From assembly GCA_965644315.1 (NCBI GenBank), contig CBFFRQ010000042.1:62001-126000 (forward strand): a stretch of DNA of 64,000 nucleotides, in the 5' to 3' direction. The translations under genes and the position numbers were made by a program. Source of the stretch: Caecitellus pseudoparvulus (Eukaryota; Bigyra: Bicosoecida). A model generated the notes under the pieces. It made no database searches. It had not been told where the DNA came from and saw only the letters and a list, made by a program, of their open reading frames with translations. Below are positions 11,358-23,800 of the stretch, piece by piece. Position 1 is the stretch's first letter. Every line of letters begins with the position of its first letter.

Positions 11358-11567
11358 CTGCGAGGTGGTAGCCGTTGCGTTTGACTGACCCCGTCGCTCG
11401 AAAACGGCATCGAACGCGTGGGCCATACCTGGTGCAATTTCCGCAGCCGAAGCCACGGATGTCCATGTCGCCATGCTTGCCTTGAGCGAGCTCCGCAGCA
11501 GATTGACTCCCCGCTGAGCAAGTGAGTGGCTGGATGCGCTCAGGGCTTTCGCTGACCGAGAAAGCAT
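9611..11567 (-). CDS. AIFM3-like Rieske/FAD NAD(P)H oxidoreductase, copy 2 (mitochondrial)
   Basis: Paralogue of the gene at 7662. Exons read 11567-11429, 11357-11286 and 11217-9611; 605 residues. Same Rieske (CTHYG, CPWHG) and FAD (VIVGGGAAG) motifs. Here the NAD-binding motif is canonical (VVVIGSSFIGMEY). Exon 1 starts with an Arg/Ser/Ala/Leu-rich, acid-free leader (MLSRSAKALSASSHSLAQRG) typical of mitochondrial presequences, which copy 1 lacks. Exon 2, intron 2 (68 bp, one difference from copy 1) and the first 700 or so bases of exon 3 are nearly identical to copy 1. Intron 1 and the middle and C-terminal coding parts are diverged. The pattern suggests duplication followed by local gene conversion. 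Confidence 0.88.
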
Positions 11568-11857
11568 CTCCCGCTGCTTTGCTGCAAGCCGCTGACGCGC
11601 TGCGAAGGTGGTGAGGTGTGACTTGACCAGAGGGAAGGAAAGCTTGCGAAGGTGCGACAGTGCGCGTGCGTGGGCAATTCAGTAGTGTAAGGGTGCTCTA
11701 CACTGCATGAGCGCCCTGTCTGCCAACGGTGGATGAGCCCATCTACATGAGAGGACGGTGGCCGGAAGTGACGTCAGCTGCTGCGCATGCGCCACCAGGC
11801 AAGTGGACTTCACGAGCCAGAAGCACTCCCTCTTGACAGCGCGCCTGCATTGCACGA
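11568..11857. other. Intergenic, divergent promoter region
   Basis: Sequence between the start of AIFM3-like copy 2 and the start of the next gene on the other strand. I see no ORF with family resemblance and no RNA gene here; it presumably holds both promoters. Confidence 0.4.
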
Positions 11858-12844
11858 ATGGCGAACATCATGGTAGAGCTGCTTGCCCTCGCTGGTCAGA
11901 CATCAGATCTTGAGGCAGGTGTACACCGGCAGGCAGCGGAGCTTGCAAAAGCTGGACGATTTGCAACGGCACTGCACGTTGCAGCGCGAGCTCGCGATGC
12001 CATGGCAATGTCTGCGCCAGCCATGTTCTCCAGCTACCGTCCTCATCTTGCTGAAGAGACGCCTGCACGGTCCAGCCCTCGGATGGAGGCCTTGCAGAAG
12101 CAGGTGGCAGACCTGGAAGCGTCAGTGCAGCTGCTGCAACGCAGCGGCTCCCCTTGCCGCAAGCCTGCGCCACGTGAATGCCAAGCTCCAGAGAGCGCAA
12201 GCCCAGAAAAACCACCTGCCCGTGCACCAGCTAAGCAAGGGGCGTCCACTCCTGGGGCAACGACAGTGGGGGTGCAGCAAGGCCGCCGTTCTCGAGGGCC
12301 GTCTACTGCTGCAGTCACCGCCAGCCTCGCCGACGCAGCTTCCAAAGTTGGAGGGCGCAGGCGCCGTCGTGCTGCGGAAGCCGCCTCAAAGGCGTGGACA
12401 GCCGCAATCCCCTCCCGCCCGAAGCGCCCCCGAACGCCGCGCGCTCAGCCTCGCGTTAGGAAAGGGGACGAAACCTCGCCCGCGAAACCGAAGTGCCTCT
12501 CCCCAACCAAGGGCGCCCAAGCAGCCGAAGGCACCGCAAGAGCATGCTCGCCTGTGCCCCAGAGGTGGTCTCCCCTTCCGCTGGGCAAGCCGCTGCCTCG
12601 ACTGCCTGAGAAGGCAAGTGGCGTCAGTGACGTGAGTGGCCCGGCTCGCCACCGAGGAGAGGCTGGGCTGGGAGATGGATTGTTTGCCGAGTCGCAGGGC
12701 TGGGGTCCGGTGGTGTGCACTGGCTCAGGAGGTGGGCGAGCCCGAGCCCCCCGCCGTCTGCCGTGGCCCCAAAGCCAGCCCACCGTGTACACGGATGCAG
12801 GGGACTCGGACTCCGACGGTACTGTCTGCGTATGCCGTGGCTGA
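11858..12844 (+). CDS. Unknown Pro/Ala/Arg-rich protein with short coiled coil
   Basis: I do not recognise this 328-residue product. It starts MANIMVELLALAGQTSDLEA, has Ala-rich helical sequence to about residue 60, and a leucine heptad segment (MEALQKQVADLEASVQLLQ, about 75-93). The rest is low-complexity basic/proline-rich sequence (KRPRTPRAQPRVRK) that looks nuclear or cytoskeletal. A second frame in the same DNA (11883-12635) is also open and contains LRHVNAKLQRAQAQK, so a frame change or a missed intron near 12150 cannot be excluded. The gene is placed mainly on ORF length and on the gap it fills between neighbours. Confidence 0.4.
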   Translation: MANIMVELLALAGQTSDLEAGVHRQAAELAKAGRFATALHVAARARDAMAMSAPAMFSSYRPHLAEETPARSSPRMEALQKQVADLEASVQLLQRSGSPCRKPAPRECQAPESASPEKPPARAPAKQGASTPGATTVGVQQGRRSRGPSTAAVTASLADAASKVGGRRRRRAAEAASKAWTAAIPSRPKRPRTPRAQPRVRKGDETSPAKPKCLSPTKGAQAAEGTARACSPVPQRWSPLPLGKPLPRLPEKASGVSDVSGPARHRGEAGLGDGLFAESQGWGPVVCTGSGGGRARAPRRLPWPQSQPTVYTDAGDSDSDGTVCVCRG

Positions 12845-12884
12845 CAGGCACACGGGGCCTCCTTAGTGCCATGCCCAGCACGAG

Positions 12885-13301
12885 CTACTTGCCGCTGCCA
12901 CCTCTACAAGATGGTGTCTGCTGCACTGCTGCTCCAGCAGCGTACTGAGCTGGTGTTTTGGCCTTGATGCTGAGAGCGTGCACGGGACCCTCCAGTTGGG
13001 ACGCCAGGGCCTCGTTCACCATGCGGTGGCGTTTGAGCAGGGGCACCCCCTCAAAGGCGTCGGAGACAATGAAGACCTTGAAGTGGCTCTCGCTGCCTTT
13101 CGGCACGTTGTGTTTGTAGCTTTCGTTCACAATCTCGACATGCGTCGGCTCGAAAGCCTCCTGCAGGGCTTGTTGAATGGAGGCCTGCACTGGCTGGCCA
13201 GTTTCGGTGGACATTGCCATTGCGATCAAGCGAGTCTGTGCCGCGAAGCACGGGAGCCTGGCCAGCCCTGCCGTGCTTGCTGCTCGAGCAGCTCCGAGCA
13301 T
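12885..13301 (-). CDS. BolA-like protein, BOLA1 type, mitochondrial
   Basis: Single-exon 138-residue protein. An Ala/Arg-rich leader (MLGAARAASTAGLARLPCFA) looks mitochondrial. The BolA domain follows: THVEIVNESYKHNVP, SHFKVFIVSDAFEG, LKRHRMVNEAL and VHALSIKAKTP match BOLA1 closely. BolA proteins pair with monothiol glutaredoxins through a shared [2Fe-2S] cluster and help mature mitochondrial iron-sulfur proteins. The invariant C-terminal-region His is present (VHALSI), and there is no Cys in the [C/H] loop, as expected for BOLA1 rather than BOLA3. The paired GAAAC element lies 2-17 bases upstream of the start codon. Confidence 0.92.
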   Translation of the reverse strand: MLGAARAASTAGLARLPCFAAQTRLIAMAMSTETGQPVQASIQQALQEAFEPTHVEIVNESYKHNVPKGSESHFKVFIVSDAFEGVPLLKRHRMVNEALASQLEGPVHALSIKAKTPAQYAAGAAVQQTPSCRGGSGK

Positions 13302-13302
13302 G

Positions 13303-13318
13303 GAAACGCGGGCGAAAC
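13303..13318 (-). promoter_or_regulatory. Paired GAAAC element (direct, 11 bp period) upstream of BolA
   Basis: GAAAC at 13303-13307 and again at 13314-13318 on the plus strand, i.e. two GTTTC half-sites reading towards the BolA start codon at 13301. One of seven such pairs seen in the window. Function is inferred only from position and recurrence. Confidence 0.35.
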
Positions 13319-13454
13319 ACCAGGCACCAGCGCAGCCCTTGGGCGAAGGCAGCTGCGAAGCTTTGCGGTGACAAACACGAATCTCAGCTTGTCATGAAAG
13401 GTTTGCCCAGCATTTATGCATTGCTCCAGTGAATGCGCCGTTGGTGAGGCGGCC

Positions 13455-15347
<1,893 letters not shown>

Positions 15348-15619
15348 CAGTGCAGAGAGTGGGCCTCGCAGTCACGCCAGCTGCTGTTGCATTTGGACTG
15401 TGTGCACAGTTTGGACACAGGTGTGGTTGGTTTTGCTGCGTACGCTGACACTGCGGCAGGTGGCTGGCACCGACGGCTTGGCGAGAACTCGCCACAGATT
15501 TGCTCCCCTTGTTCAAAGACGAGCATATTGCTCCAGGGAGTCGGCCACGTGTGAACCAATTCGCGACGGCGAGCCTTCTGCCGACGAGGAGAAGTGGATG
15601 CGCGTTTCGAATTCCGCAC
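15348..15619. other. Intergenic, no gene seen
   Basis: Between the start of adenylosuccinate lyase and the stop of L27, both on the minus strand. It should contain the lyase promoter and the L27 3' end. I see no motif I can name. Confidence 0.35.
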
Positions 15620-16198
15620 TCAGTACGTTGCCCAGGACGGCGAGCGCTTGCCAGGCACGACGTGCTGCTCAAGCCAGGAGGCATCCGAGTCCTCGGGAAT
15701 GACAGCAATGAACTGCCTCTTGCGCTTGTCGTTCCAGATGAACTGCACCTTGCCGGGGGTCTTGGCGAAGATGGTGTGGTCTCGGCCCATGCCCACAGTT
15801 CCGGCCTCCCACACCGGGTGGTACTTGGTGCCACGCTGCCGCACAATGATGTTTCCAGGCTGCACGACTTCCCTGGGGAGTTGCAATGGGCAGGTGTGAG
15901 CAGGGCGTCGGGGAGCGCGGCGCGGTGCTTCCCGTACCCGCCGAACTTCTTCACGCCCAACCGGCGCCCGGCTGAGTCTTTCGTATTCTTCGTGCTGCCG
16001 CCTGCCTTCTTGGAGGCCCACCGCACGCCGATGCTGGCAGATCCTGTGCAGGGCGTAGTCAGCATGTCGTGCGGAGCTGCCTGCGTGTGCGGGGGGGCAG
16101 CATCACGAACCAGCCAGAGCCCGCGGAGTGCACGGTGCCACAACGGCGCCAGCCACGCTGCAGGCCCGGCCAGCCGATGCCAGGAGCGCGACAGCCAT
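15620..16198 (-). CDS. Mitochondrial large-subunit ribosomal protein L27 (bL27m)
   Basis: Exons read 16198-16111, 16043-15938 and 15872-15620 (introns 67 and 65 bp), giving 148 residues. Exon 1 encodes a presequence ([20 protein letters not shown]). The mature start, [20 protein letters not shown], and the core, [20 protein letters not shown] then [20 protein letters not shown], are textbook L27. The FGGE at the second splice junction confirms donor gtacgg and acceptor ccccag. bL27 sits near the peptidyl-transferase centre. Mitochondrial rather than plastid location is inferred from the presequence and the absence of plastid features elsewhere in the window. Confidence 0.93.
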
Positions 16199-16306
16199 GG
16201 TGTCCTGTGGAATGCGAGCCTGGGAGAACACAGATGAGGAAGGAAGCAGCAGTTCAAGGGCTCTTTGGGGAGAGGAGTGAATTTGCAGCGCGTCGTGGAC
16301 TGCCCC

Positions 16307-19300
16307 TCATTCGTCGACTTCCGGCTGCGGAGCCAGTGTGGAGTCCACCCCCACCCCACGCGCCTGGCCCTGGGAAAAGGTGAAAGAAGACGCTCGGCGC
16401 AGTGACTTCTGGCCTGTGCGCCCGTCCTTCGGAGTGGACGGTGTCAGGAGCAGGGGGCCCGTCATGCCCGGCTGCGGCGTGAGCGGCATGCGCCTGCCAG
16501 CCACAGACGGCGACACGTGCAGCTTGCCCGCTGTGGAGCTGCGCTGCAGCGGCCGGGCCCCTGCGCGGGTGGTGGGACTCAGGCGATCATCCTGGTCGAA
16601 GGTCAGCGTGCCTTGCAGCGCGCGGGAGCCAGTGGACTTGGCCTGGGAGGGAGACAGGGCCAAGCCGGTGGCGGAGGACCGCGAGCGCTCCGTGTGCAGT
16701 GGGGTGCCGCTGCCGCCAGACACCGTGTCGCGGGCCATCTGCAGCGCCCTGCGCACCGTCGCCATGGACAGCGCCTCGTCCTCCCGGATGCCAGCCCGCT
16801 GTGCCTGGCGCTTCAGCAGGGCAGCAGCGCTGGCAAGTTGGCCAGTGGTCAAGTCGCTGATGTTCACGCCGTGGCTGGCGGCTCGCAGGGACAGATCCTC
16901 CACAGCTCGGTACTGGGACTCCACCACTGTCAACAGCACCTCCAGCTCGGCACACTCCTGGTGCACAGCGTCAGCCATCGGACGCAGCTGCTTGCGGACC
17001 AGGCCGGCATCCTCCGCCGCCGCCGCGATGTCCGCTGCCGCAGCGAGCGCGTCCACCTCCCACTGCTCCCGGGCGTCCGCCCAGACACTGCGCAGGACCG
17101 CCCCGGTCTCAGCACACTCTTGGCCCAGCATGTGCACCAGCTGGCCGTATGCGCTCTGCGCCACCTCCATCACTGCGCTGCTGCCGTGCACTGCTCCCCG
17201 TGCCGCCCACATGGCATCCAGCAGCTGGTTTGAGCTCCAGGCCTGTACCGGCGGTGCAGGGGCGTCGTGGCCCACAACAGACGTCGCAGCACGCTCTTCC
17301 TCCTCCAGCAGACCAACCATGCTGTCCACGCCTTCGTCAGACGCGGCACCCCCAGCTAGAAACGAGAGACTGCCAGAGCTGGCACACCTGTGCAGCATGG
17401 AGGCTGTACCCGACGCTTCACTAGCTAGGGAGCCACTGGACAGGGCCCGACTGACCCCTCTCTCGTGCCCAGGGGATGCTGCGCCTGTCTGTCCCGAGTT
17501 CGTCCGCACCACGTGGCGCAGGTCTTCTTTCTCCTGCTCCGTCTGCAAGGCGTCTGACAGCGCATCCCGCAAGAACTGCCGAGGCCGGGTGGGGATGCCC
17601 AGCTCGGACACTCGGTCTGCTGCGCGGCGGGTGAGGTCTTGCCACCCCGCGATGAACTGGCGCTTGGTTTCGTTCATCAGGCTGGCTTGCCGCCCGCCTC
17701 CCTCCTCACCTGCCTGCTCGGCGCTCCACGCCGCGCCAGAGCGCAGCCAGGCAGCCACCTGCCCCGCCTCAGGCAGTGCACAGTCAGTTGATTGCCCCTG
17801 CGTCACTCTGGTTGCTGCCGCTTGCAAGCCCTCTGGCGTCGTGGACTCCTCGCCTGGCGCCAGCTCTGCGGGCAGCACGGCCTCCAAGGCGTCTGCGGCA
17901 GCTGTGCGCCCAAAGGCACGGCAGGCATTGCTGACGCCCGCCAGTTGAGACAGTACCCACCCACGCAGTGCCGTCACTTGGCGGGTACTGGAAATGGACG
18001 GGTGGGAGACTAGCGCCTCGGAAGCCTTCATGTGGTGTGCACGCTCACGGGCTCCCCTCGCCTCTGCCAAGCCCTGCACGGTGGCGTGGGACAGGCCCTT
18101 GGCAGAGTGCGCCTTTGGGTTTGGCTGGACGGGTCTGGACAAGGGAGGCGCCTGGGCCAGGAGTGCAGGCGGCTTCCTGTCTGCAGTAGAAGTGGTGGTG
18201 AGCGTCGCAGCGTGTCGGCGCACGGCCATGCGCGCCAGGCTTGCCCCTGCTCCCGCTGGCACAGGCGTCGGAGGTGGCACTTTGACAGCCACAACGCCCT
18301 TCGGCGCCGACCCTGCCAGCGCTGGGCTGTGTTGTTGAGAGTCCCGCTCTGCGCCAGTCTCTCCGCCCATGGGGCTGGGCCGTGGCAGGAGCCACAGGTC
18401 ACCGTCCCCGGCTGGCCTGCCTCCTCCAGCAGGGGATGCGCTGCGATGGGGGCGGTGGCGACGCACACGAGACTTCTGTGGCTGCTGGACCCCCTGCACT
18501 TCCAAGCTACTCCCTGGCCGCCGCTCCAGCGCGCAATGAGGCCCGCCTTCAGCCTCCTGCGACAGCGCAAGCTGTGCCCAACCCGCGTGCCCCGTCAGGC
18601 TGTCGCTGCCCCGCACGCGGCTCCACTGCCGGTCTGGGCGCTGGGCCCATGCGGCCAGCGTCCTGTGTGACATGGGAGGGCGCAGCCCATCACTGACGAG
18701 CAGCACTCGACCGTCGCCTTGCCCTGAGGGGTTGGCATGCGTGCGGGGCGGCCTGCCAACTCGACGAGTGGTCGTAGCAGGCGAGCTCAGACCCTCGCCG
18801 GCGCTGCGGCTGGATGCAGACGAAGAGGATGTGTACGAAATGTCGGGTTCCATGTGAAACAGCCGGCGCTGCAGGACGGCCGGGCTGCTGTCGCCCTTGC
18901 TGTCTGCTGGGCTGCCAGAACACCCGCGGGCGACGGGGCTCACGAGACCGCTGGCCTCCCCTGCAGCGCGTGACATTCGCACCGCATGCAAGGGACTGCC
19001 ACCTGGCGCTTGCACTCGATGGCGTGTGGGCTTGCCAGCGCTGGTGCTGGCAGCTTGCAAAGCGCTTCGCAGGCTGGCCACCTCTCGGCCAAGCGGCGTG
19101 ACGGGCAGGGTTTGGCCCAGCGCGGCCTCTGAGGGCAAGCGACCGCCCTCTTCCAGCGCAGCAGCCGCCCTTGCCTGGCGTGTGTGTTGCTGGTCGTAGT
19201 GGTATGCCCATGCGCGCCACCTGGAGTCCACTACCTTGGAGGCCTGGCCCAGCCGATAGGGAGAGGGTGTGGGGCTGGGCGGGGCGTGAGCCCTGTCGTG

Positions 19301-20593
19301 GCGGCGCGCGCCCCTGCCATGCTTGGGCGCCGCCCGTGGAGAGCGCCCTTCCAGCAGGCGGTCAGCATCTTCCAGCGCCTCGCGCACGGCAGCGGATCGG
19401 GCCGAGTCAAACGCAGCCGCTACAGCTGGAGGCAGAGACGCTAAGTCCAAAGCAGGGCCGCGTGCTGCAGAGCTCTGAGCGACCAAGGCAGCGATAGACG
19501 CGTGCTGGGAGCTGCAGAACGCTTCCTCTGCTTCTGCGCGCCTCGCAGCTGCTCGGGCCCGCTGCCTGGCCTTCATGCCGGTGACGCGGATGGCATCCAG
19601 CTGCCAGTCACGCGGGTCCCGGCCCGCTGCGTCGTCGTCCACTTTCAGCTCACCCCCCAGCACCATCTTCACGAGGGGCTGCTTGTCTGGCTCGGCGTCT
19701 TGCTGAGGAGGCGTCTTGCCCGCCACTGGAATGGCAGCCTCGCGCTGCCTCCACGACCCTGAGCGCAGGTACGCTGAGAAGCGCCGGCGGCCGTGAGAGC
19801 CACGCACAGGCGCGGCTCTGCCCCAGCGCACGCGCTCCACTTCATCATCACTGGAATCGTTGTCCAGCCCCGCCAGCTCGCCGTCCACTCCGCGCATGAC
19901 GCCTTGCACGGCTGCGGAGGTGGCCATGGTGCTCTGCAGGCCCAAGGAGGTGGAGGGGGACTTTCTGGGCTTGGGCTCCGGGAACTCCCCCGCCAAATGC
20001 CCTGGACTGCTAGCATCTTGTACTCCCACAGGCCTGTGTGCTGCCAAGACTGCCGCTTCCAGTCCCTCGTCCCCGCTGCGGGGGGTCAGGTCAGGGACGC
20101 TGGCTGTGTTGCGTGCTTCTTTCGGCAGCGGCAGGGAGGCTGGGCGCTTCTTGTGCCTTTTCGACCGCGGCCTCGCCTTGGAGGCGGTCGTCTCCTCTCC
20201 CACTGCGTCCTTCTCTGCCACCTGGTGCCTGGGCCCTCCCTCCGCACCCTGCCCCGTACCGAAGGAGTTGCCGCTCAGCTCCTCCACTGCTGAGTACAGA
20301 ACCCGCGTGTCTGGCGCACCCCGCGCAAAGCGCATGGCATCCAACAAGAATTCATCAATACTTCCACCGGACTTGGCGTCGTCGGCCCTGCCATTTGCCT
20401 TGCTTCTCAACTCAGGGCCAGGTTTGGGTGCTGCCTGTCGCTCTGCGACCGGTGCCGTCGCCCCTTGCGGCTGCCACACATCTGCAGGATGCCGTCGGGG
20501 CTCCTGTTCGGGGCGGCAAATGGCTTCCTGAACCTCTTGTAAGAAGGCTGTGCTGGGATCAGCTTTCTTGCCATCTGCTGCCATGGTCCACAA
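16307..20593 (-). CDS. Large unknown protein, C-terminal helical region (AXDND1-like?)
   Basis: One uninterrupted 1,428-residue frame starting MWTMAADGKK; a second ATG three codons on is equally possible. The first two thirds are Ser/Pro/Arg-rich low complexity, probably disordered. From about residue 880 the composition turns helical (TRQVTALRGWVLSQLAGV, YGQLVHMLGQECAETGAVL, QLASAAALLKRQAQRAGI). The segment around residue 1145 (L..L..Q.CAE.G..L..VW) faintly resembles the axonemal dynein light chain domain found in p28 and AXDND1, where a Cys-x-Glu-Arg-Gly core is usual. This is a weak visual match, so no function is assigned. Neighbours do not help. Confidence 0.6.
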   Translation of the reverse strand: MWTMAADGKKADPSTAFLQEVQEAICRPEQEPRRHPADVWQPQGATAPVAERQAAPKPGPELRSKANGRADDAKSGGSIDEFLLDAMRFARGAPDTRVLYSAVEELSGNSFGTGQGAEGGPRHQVAEKDAVGEETTASKARPRSKRHKKRPASLPLPKEARNTASVPDLTPRSGDEGLEAAVLAAHRPVGVQDASSPGHLAGEFPEPKPRKSPSTSLGLQSTMATSAAVQGVMRGVDGELAGLDNDSSDDEVERVRWGRAAPVRGSHGRRRFSAYLRSGSWRQREAAIPVAGKTPPQQDAEPDKQPLVKMVLGGELKVDDDAAGRDPRDWQLDAIRVTGMKARQRARAAARRAEAEEAFCSSQHASIAALVAQSSAARGPALDLASLPPAVAAAFDSARSAAVREALEDADRLLEGRSPRAAPKHGRGARRHDRAHAPPSPTPSPYRLGQASKVVDSRWRAWAYHYDQQHTRQARAAAALEEGGRLPSEAALGQTLPVTPLGREVASLRSALQAASTSAGKPTRHRVQAPGGSPLHAVRMSRAAGEASGLVSPVARGCSGSPADSKGDSSPAVLQRRLFHMEPDISYTSSSSASSRSAGEGLSSPATTTRRVGRPPRTHANPSGQGDGRVLLVSDGLRPPMSHRTLAAWAQRPDRQWSRVRGSDSLTGHAGWAQLALSQEAEGGPHCALERRPGSSLEVQGVQQPQKSRVRRHRPHRSASPAGGGRPAGDGDLWLLPRPSPMGGETGAERDSQQHSPALAGSAPKGVVAVKVPPPTPVPAGAGASLARMAVRRHAATLTTTSTADRKPPALLAQAPPLSRPVQPNPKAHSAKGLSHATVQGLAEARGARERAHHMKASEALVSHPSISSTRQVTALRGWVLSQLAGVSNACRAFGRTAAADALEAVLPAELAPGEESTTPEGLQAAATRVTQGQSTDCALPEAGQVAAWLRSGAAWSAEQAGEEGGGRQASLMNETKRQFIAGWQDLTRRAADRVSELGIPTRPRQFLRDALSDALQTEQEKEDLRHVVRTNSGQTGAASPGHERGVSRALSSGSLASEASGTASMLHRCASSGSLSFLAGGAASDEGVDSMVGLLEEEERAATSVVGHDAPAPPVQAWSSNQLLDAMWAARGAVHGSSAVMEVAQSAYGQLVHMLGQECAETGAVLRSVWADAREQWEVDALAAAADIAAAAEDAGLVRKQLRPMADAVHQECAELEVLLTVVESQYRAVEDLSLRAASHGVNISDLTTGQLASAAALLKRQAQRAGIREDEALSMATVRRALQMARDTVSGGSGTPLHTERSRSSATGLALSPSQAKSTGSRALQGTLTFDQDDRLSPTTRAGARPLQRSSTAGKLHVSPSVAGRRMPLTPQPGMTGPLLLTPSTPKDGRTGQKSLRRASSFTFSQGQARGVGVDSTLAPQPEVDE

Positions 20594-20821
20594 GCGGCTC
20601 CGCGAAGAAGCCTCGCTGGCGTGTGGTCGCTTGCCTCAGCGCCTACCAGCTCCCAACGCACACCACATGGCAGGCGTACACAGCCCTGACTCTTCCAAGC
20701 GAGCAACTTTGGGCGGAGTGGGGTGAATTTTGTGAAGATAAGGCGGTGCCTGCCCACACACACAGAAGGAGCGTGTCGAACCCGAGCTTGTCTGGCGAAA
20801 CGCACCGCACGCGCCGCACGA

Positions 20822-23800
20822 CTACGCCACGTACAGGGACGCAGCAAAAATGACGTCGCGCTTGATGGCAGCAGAGGCGGCCTCCATCTTCTTGAACAGC
20901 ACAGGGTCCCCGATGATGCGGGCTGCGGAGCGCACCTCGCGACACGTCTCGTCCAGCCGCGTCATGGTGCGCACAATGCTGCCTTCCTGGCAGTCTGTCA
21001 TGCTGCAGATGTCCTTGAAGTCCATGCCGCACGCCCATGCGTACACGACGTGCACCAGCCCCCAGTTCAGGGTCTCCGCGATGAACTCAGAAGGCACCAC
21101 GTCCAGGCCTGCATGCATCTGCACGCTGCCAAGGGCATGTGCGATCTCTGCCGTCACAGTGCGCGCTTCGGCCAGAGCCGCCGGCCAGGTGGAGGGATCT
21201 GCCTCTTCGTCTCGGCGGTCCTGGAAAACCAACGCACTCAGCAGCGCCACTGACTCCGCTGCGTCCAAAGGCGTCAGCACCCCCTCGAAAATCATCTCCG
21301 TCAGCAGCAGCTCGTTCGACGTGTTGATTTCACATGCCACACGCCCCTTCAACGCCACCGTGCCTGACAGCGCCTTCGTCTCTAGGGATGGCAGCGCCAC
21401 CTCCCGCAGCAAGTGCTCGCCATCCTCCAGGCTCTCTGCCCGAGCCAGCGCTCCAGGGGCGGCATCACCCTGCCCGCCTTCCACGGACACGTACCCCAGC
21501 TGCTCCAGCAGCTTCAGGCGCTGCGTGAAATCGGGGAACAGGGACAACGACTCGTTCGACACCCGCGCAGAGATGTCTCCCAGCTGCCTGTGCAGGTGTG
21601 AGAAGCGAGCGGCCAAGTGGAAGGCACCAGCTGCGATTTGAGCCTGGCTTGCCCCTGCTTCGTCGAGTGTAGCCTGGGCAGCGCAGCGGAACAGGGCGTT
21701 GGACGCCAGGCGCTGCGCTTTCCCCGCCACTGCGGCGTGTGCTGTGTGCAAGGCAAGGTCGGACACCTTCAGGTCCCCGGGCGGCAGCATGGGCAGGGCC
21801 ACACGCAACATGCAAGACCACCAGAACAGCTGCACGTCAGCGGCACTGGGCCCGACCTCTGAGACCATGGGCCACCCTGCCAGACCTGAAGCTTTGGCAG
21901 ACTCCAAAGCAGCCGCCGGCAGCAGGTCGGGGATGATGCCTGCAAGACCTTGGCCCAGCTCAGCGACTGCTGCCGCCACCAGCCCCTGCACGGCACTCCG
22001 CGTGTCTGCGCCATCAGGCAGCGGAGCCGTGGGCTGTGCACCTGGCACGTCCAGAGCGGCTGCGAGGGTCGCGAGTGAAGGGTCTTGCCGTGGCACTGCC
22101 GCTGAGGAAACCCACTGCAGGGCAGCCCAGGGCACCTCCTGCACGAGGCAAGCCATGTGCTGAGTCCCTGCGATGCTGGCCACGCAAGCCCAGCCATCCT
22201 TCACCCGCTCAAGGTCGGCAGGCGGTGTGAAGCCGATCTCTGGTGATGCGGACGAGCCCACCCCCATGCCTGCGCCAGGCAGGAGTGCTTGCCCGCGCTG
22301 GGCCCGTGCACCCTTGCGCCCCCCCTTCTTGGCGCCGCCGCCGCCTCCAGCACCAAGCATGCCACCGAACACATCGTCGGCGCCGGTGTCTGCCTTCTTG
22401 CGGCCACCCTTGCGGCCCCCCTTGCGGCCGCCTCCTGCGCCGCCCCCCAGCATGCCCCCCAACATGCCTTGCATGTCATCTTGCTTGGAAGCCGCCTTGA
22501 GAGGCTGAACAGCTTCGCTGGGGGGCGTGGCTACTGGTTCCTCCTTCTCTGGGGGTGCTGTGACTGCTTTGTCAGGATTCCAGCCAAATGGCAGCAGCAG
22601 CAGGACGTGGGCAGTAGCCAAGAGCGCCTCCGCGACGGGCGCCGCCGCCGCTCCGCTGGCATGCAGCACAATGCCTGGCACAAGAGCAAGCTGGGCGACG
22701 GCCGGTGGAGCAGACGGGTGGTGCGTGCTCCAGAGCGCGCCCAAGTCAACCTGCACAAGGGTGATGCGCCCAGGGGGAAGAAGCCTGGACACCTCTGCAG
22801 ATGCAGCTGGGAAGGCGCCTTGCAGCCACGCTAGCATGCGCACTTGAAACGAAGCAATGCTGCTGAGCCCGCGCTGGAACGCCATGGCGTCTGCCGCAGA
22901 AAAAGCCGGCTCCCCGCCAGGTGAAGGAGCGCTCGTGGCGGCCAGGCGCGGCAGCGCCGTCTGCAGCTGTCGAAGGCGAGTGCGACCCCGTGCCATGAGG
23001 GCGGGGAAGTCCCTGCCCGCTAGCATGCGCTGCGTGGAGAACTCTGAGAAGGAACGCTTCATCATGTCCTCCACAGACATGTCCTCCACCCGCAGCAAGC
23101 TCAGCAGCATGTTGTAGCGCAGCCTGAACTGGGAAGACAGCGGTGTGGCCACGCCAGTAAGCAGTGTGCGCGTGGTGAGCAGCTCTGGCAGCTCGTCCTC
23201 TCCCCAGATGGCCACGGCAACGGTTCCAAACTCGTCCAGGCCACGGCGGCCAGCCCTCCCCGCCATCTGCGTGTACTCCCCCGGCAACAGCGTTCGGAAG
23301 CCGTTGCCGTCGTGCTTGCGCACTGCGTGGAAGACCACGCAGCGAGCAGGCATGTTCACGCCCATCGCGAACGTCTCCGTGGCAAAGAGCACCTTCACCA
23401 AGCCGCGCCCGAACAGGATCTCCACCATCTCCTTGAGAATGGGCAGCAACCCCCCGTGGTGCACGCCGATGCCCTGCGACAGCAGCGAGCGCAGCTGCAC
23501 CACTTGCGGCAGCTCGCGATCGGAGCCTTGCAGGCGGGAAATGCTGGCGTCGCAGAAGGCGTGAATGGAGTGCTTCTCTTCCCGTGTGACGAGGTCAAGG
23601 CCCGACAGGGAGTACGCGATTTGCTCACACTTGCGCTTGGAGAAGGTGAAGACAACTGCTGGCGTGAGCTCCTGCTTGTGCAGGGTCTTGACCATCTTCA
23701 GCCAGCCGTTCTTCTCCCCCCCTCGTGGCGTGAAGGCCTTGCGAAAGGCGCGTTGCCCGGGGTTGTCGGCCGAGCGCCCCCCGCGCCGCGCGCGTGCGCT

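Noticed and set aside
16338-17948. 536-residue plus-strand frame opposite the large unknown gene
   Set aside because: Ser/Cys/Arg-rich composition typical of antisense frames; the minus frame is much longer and has helical, protein-like sequence. Confidence is moderate, because the minus protein is itself unidentified.
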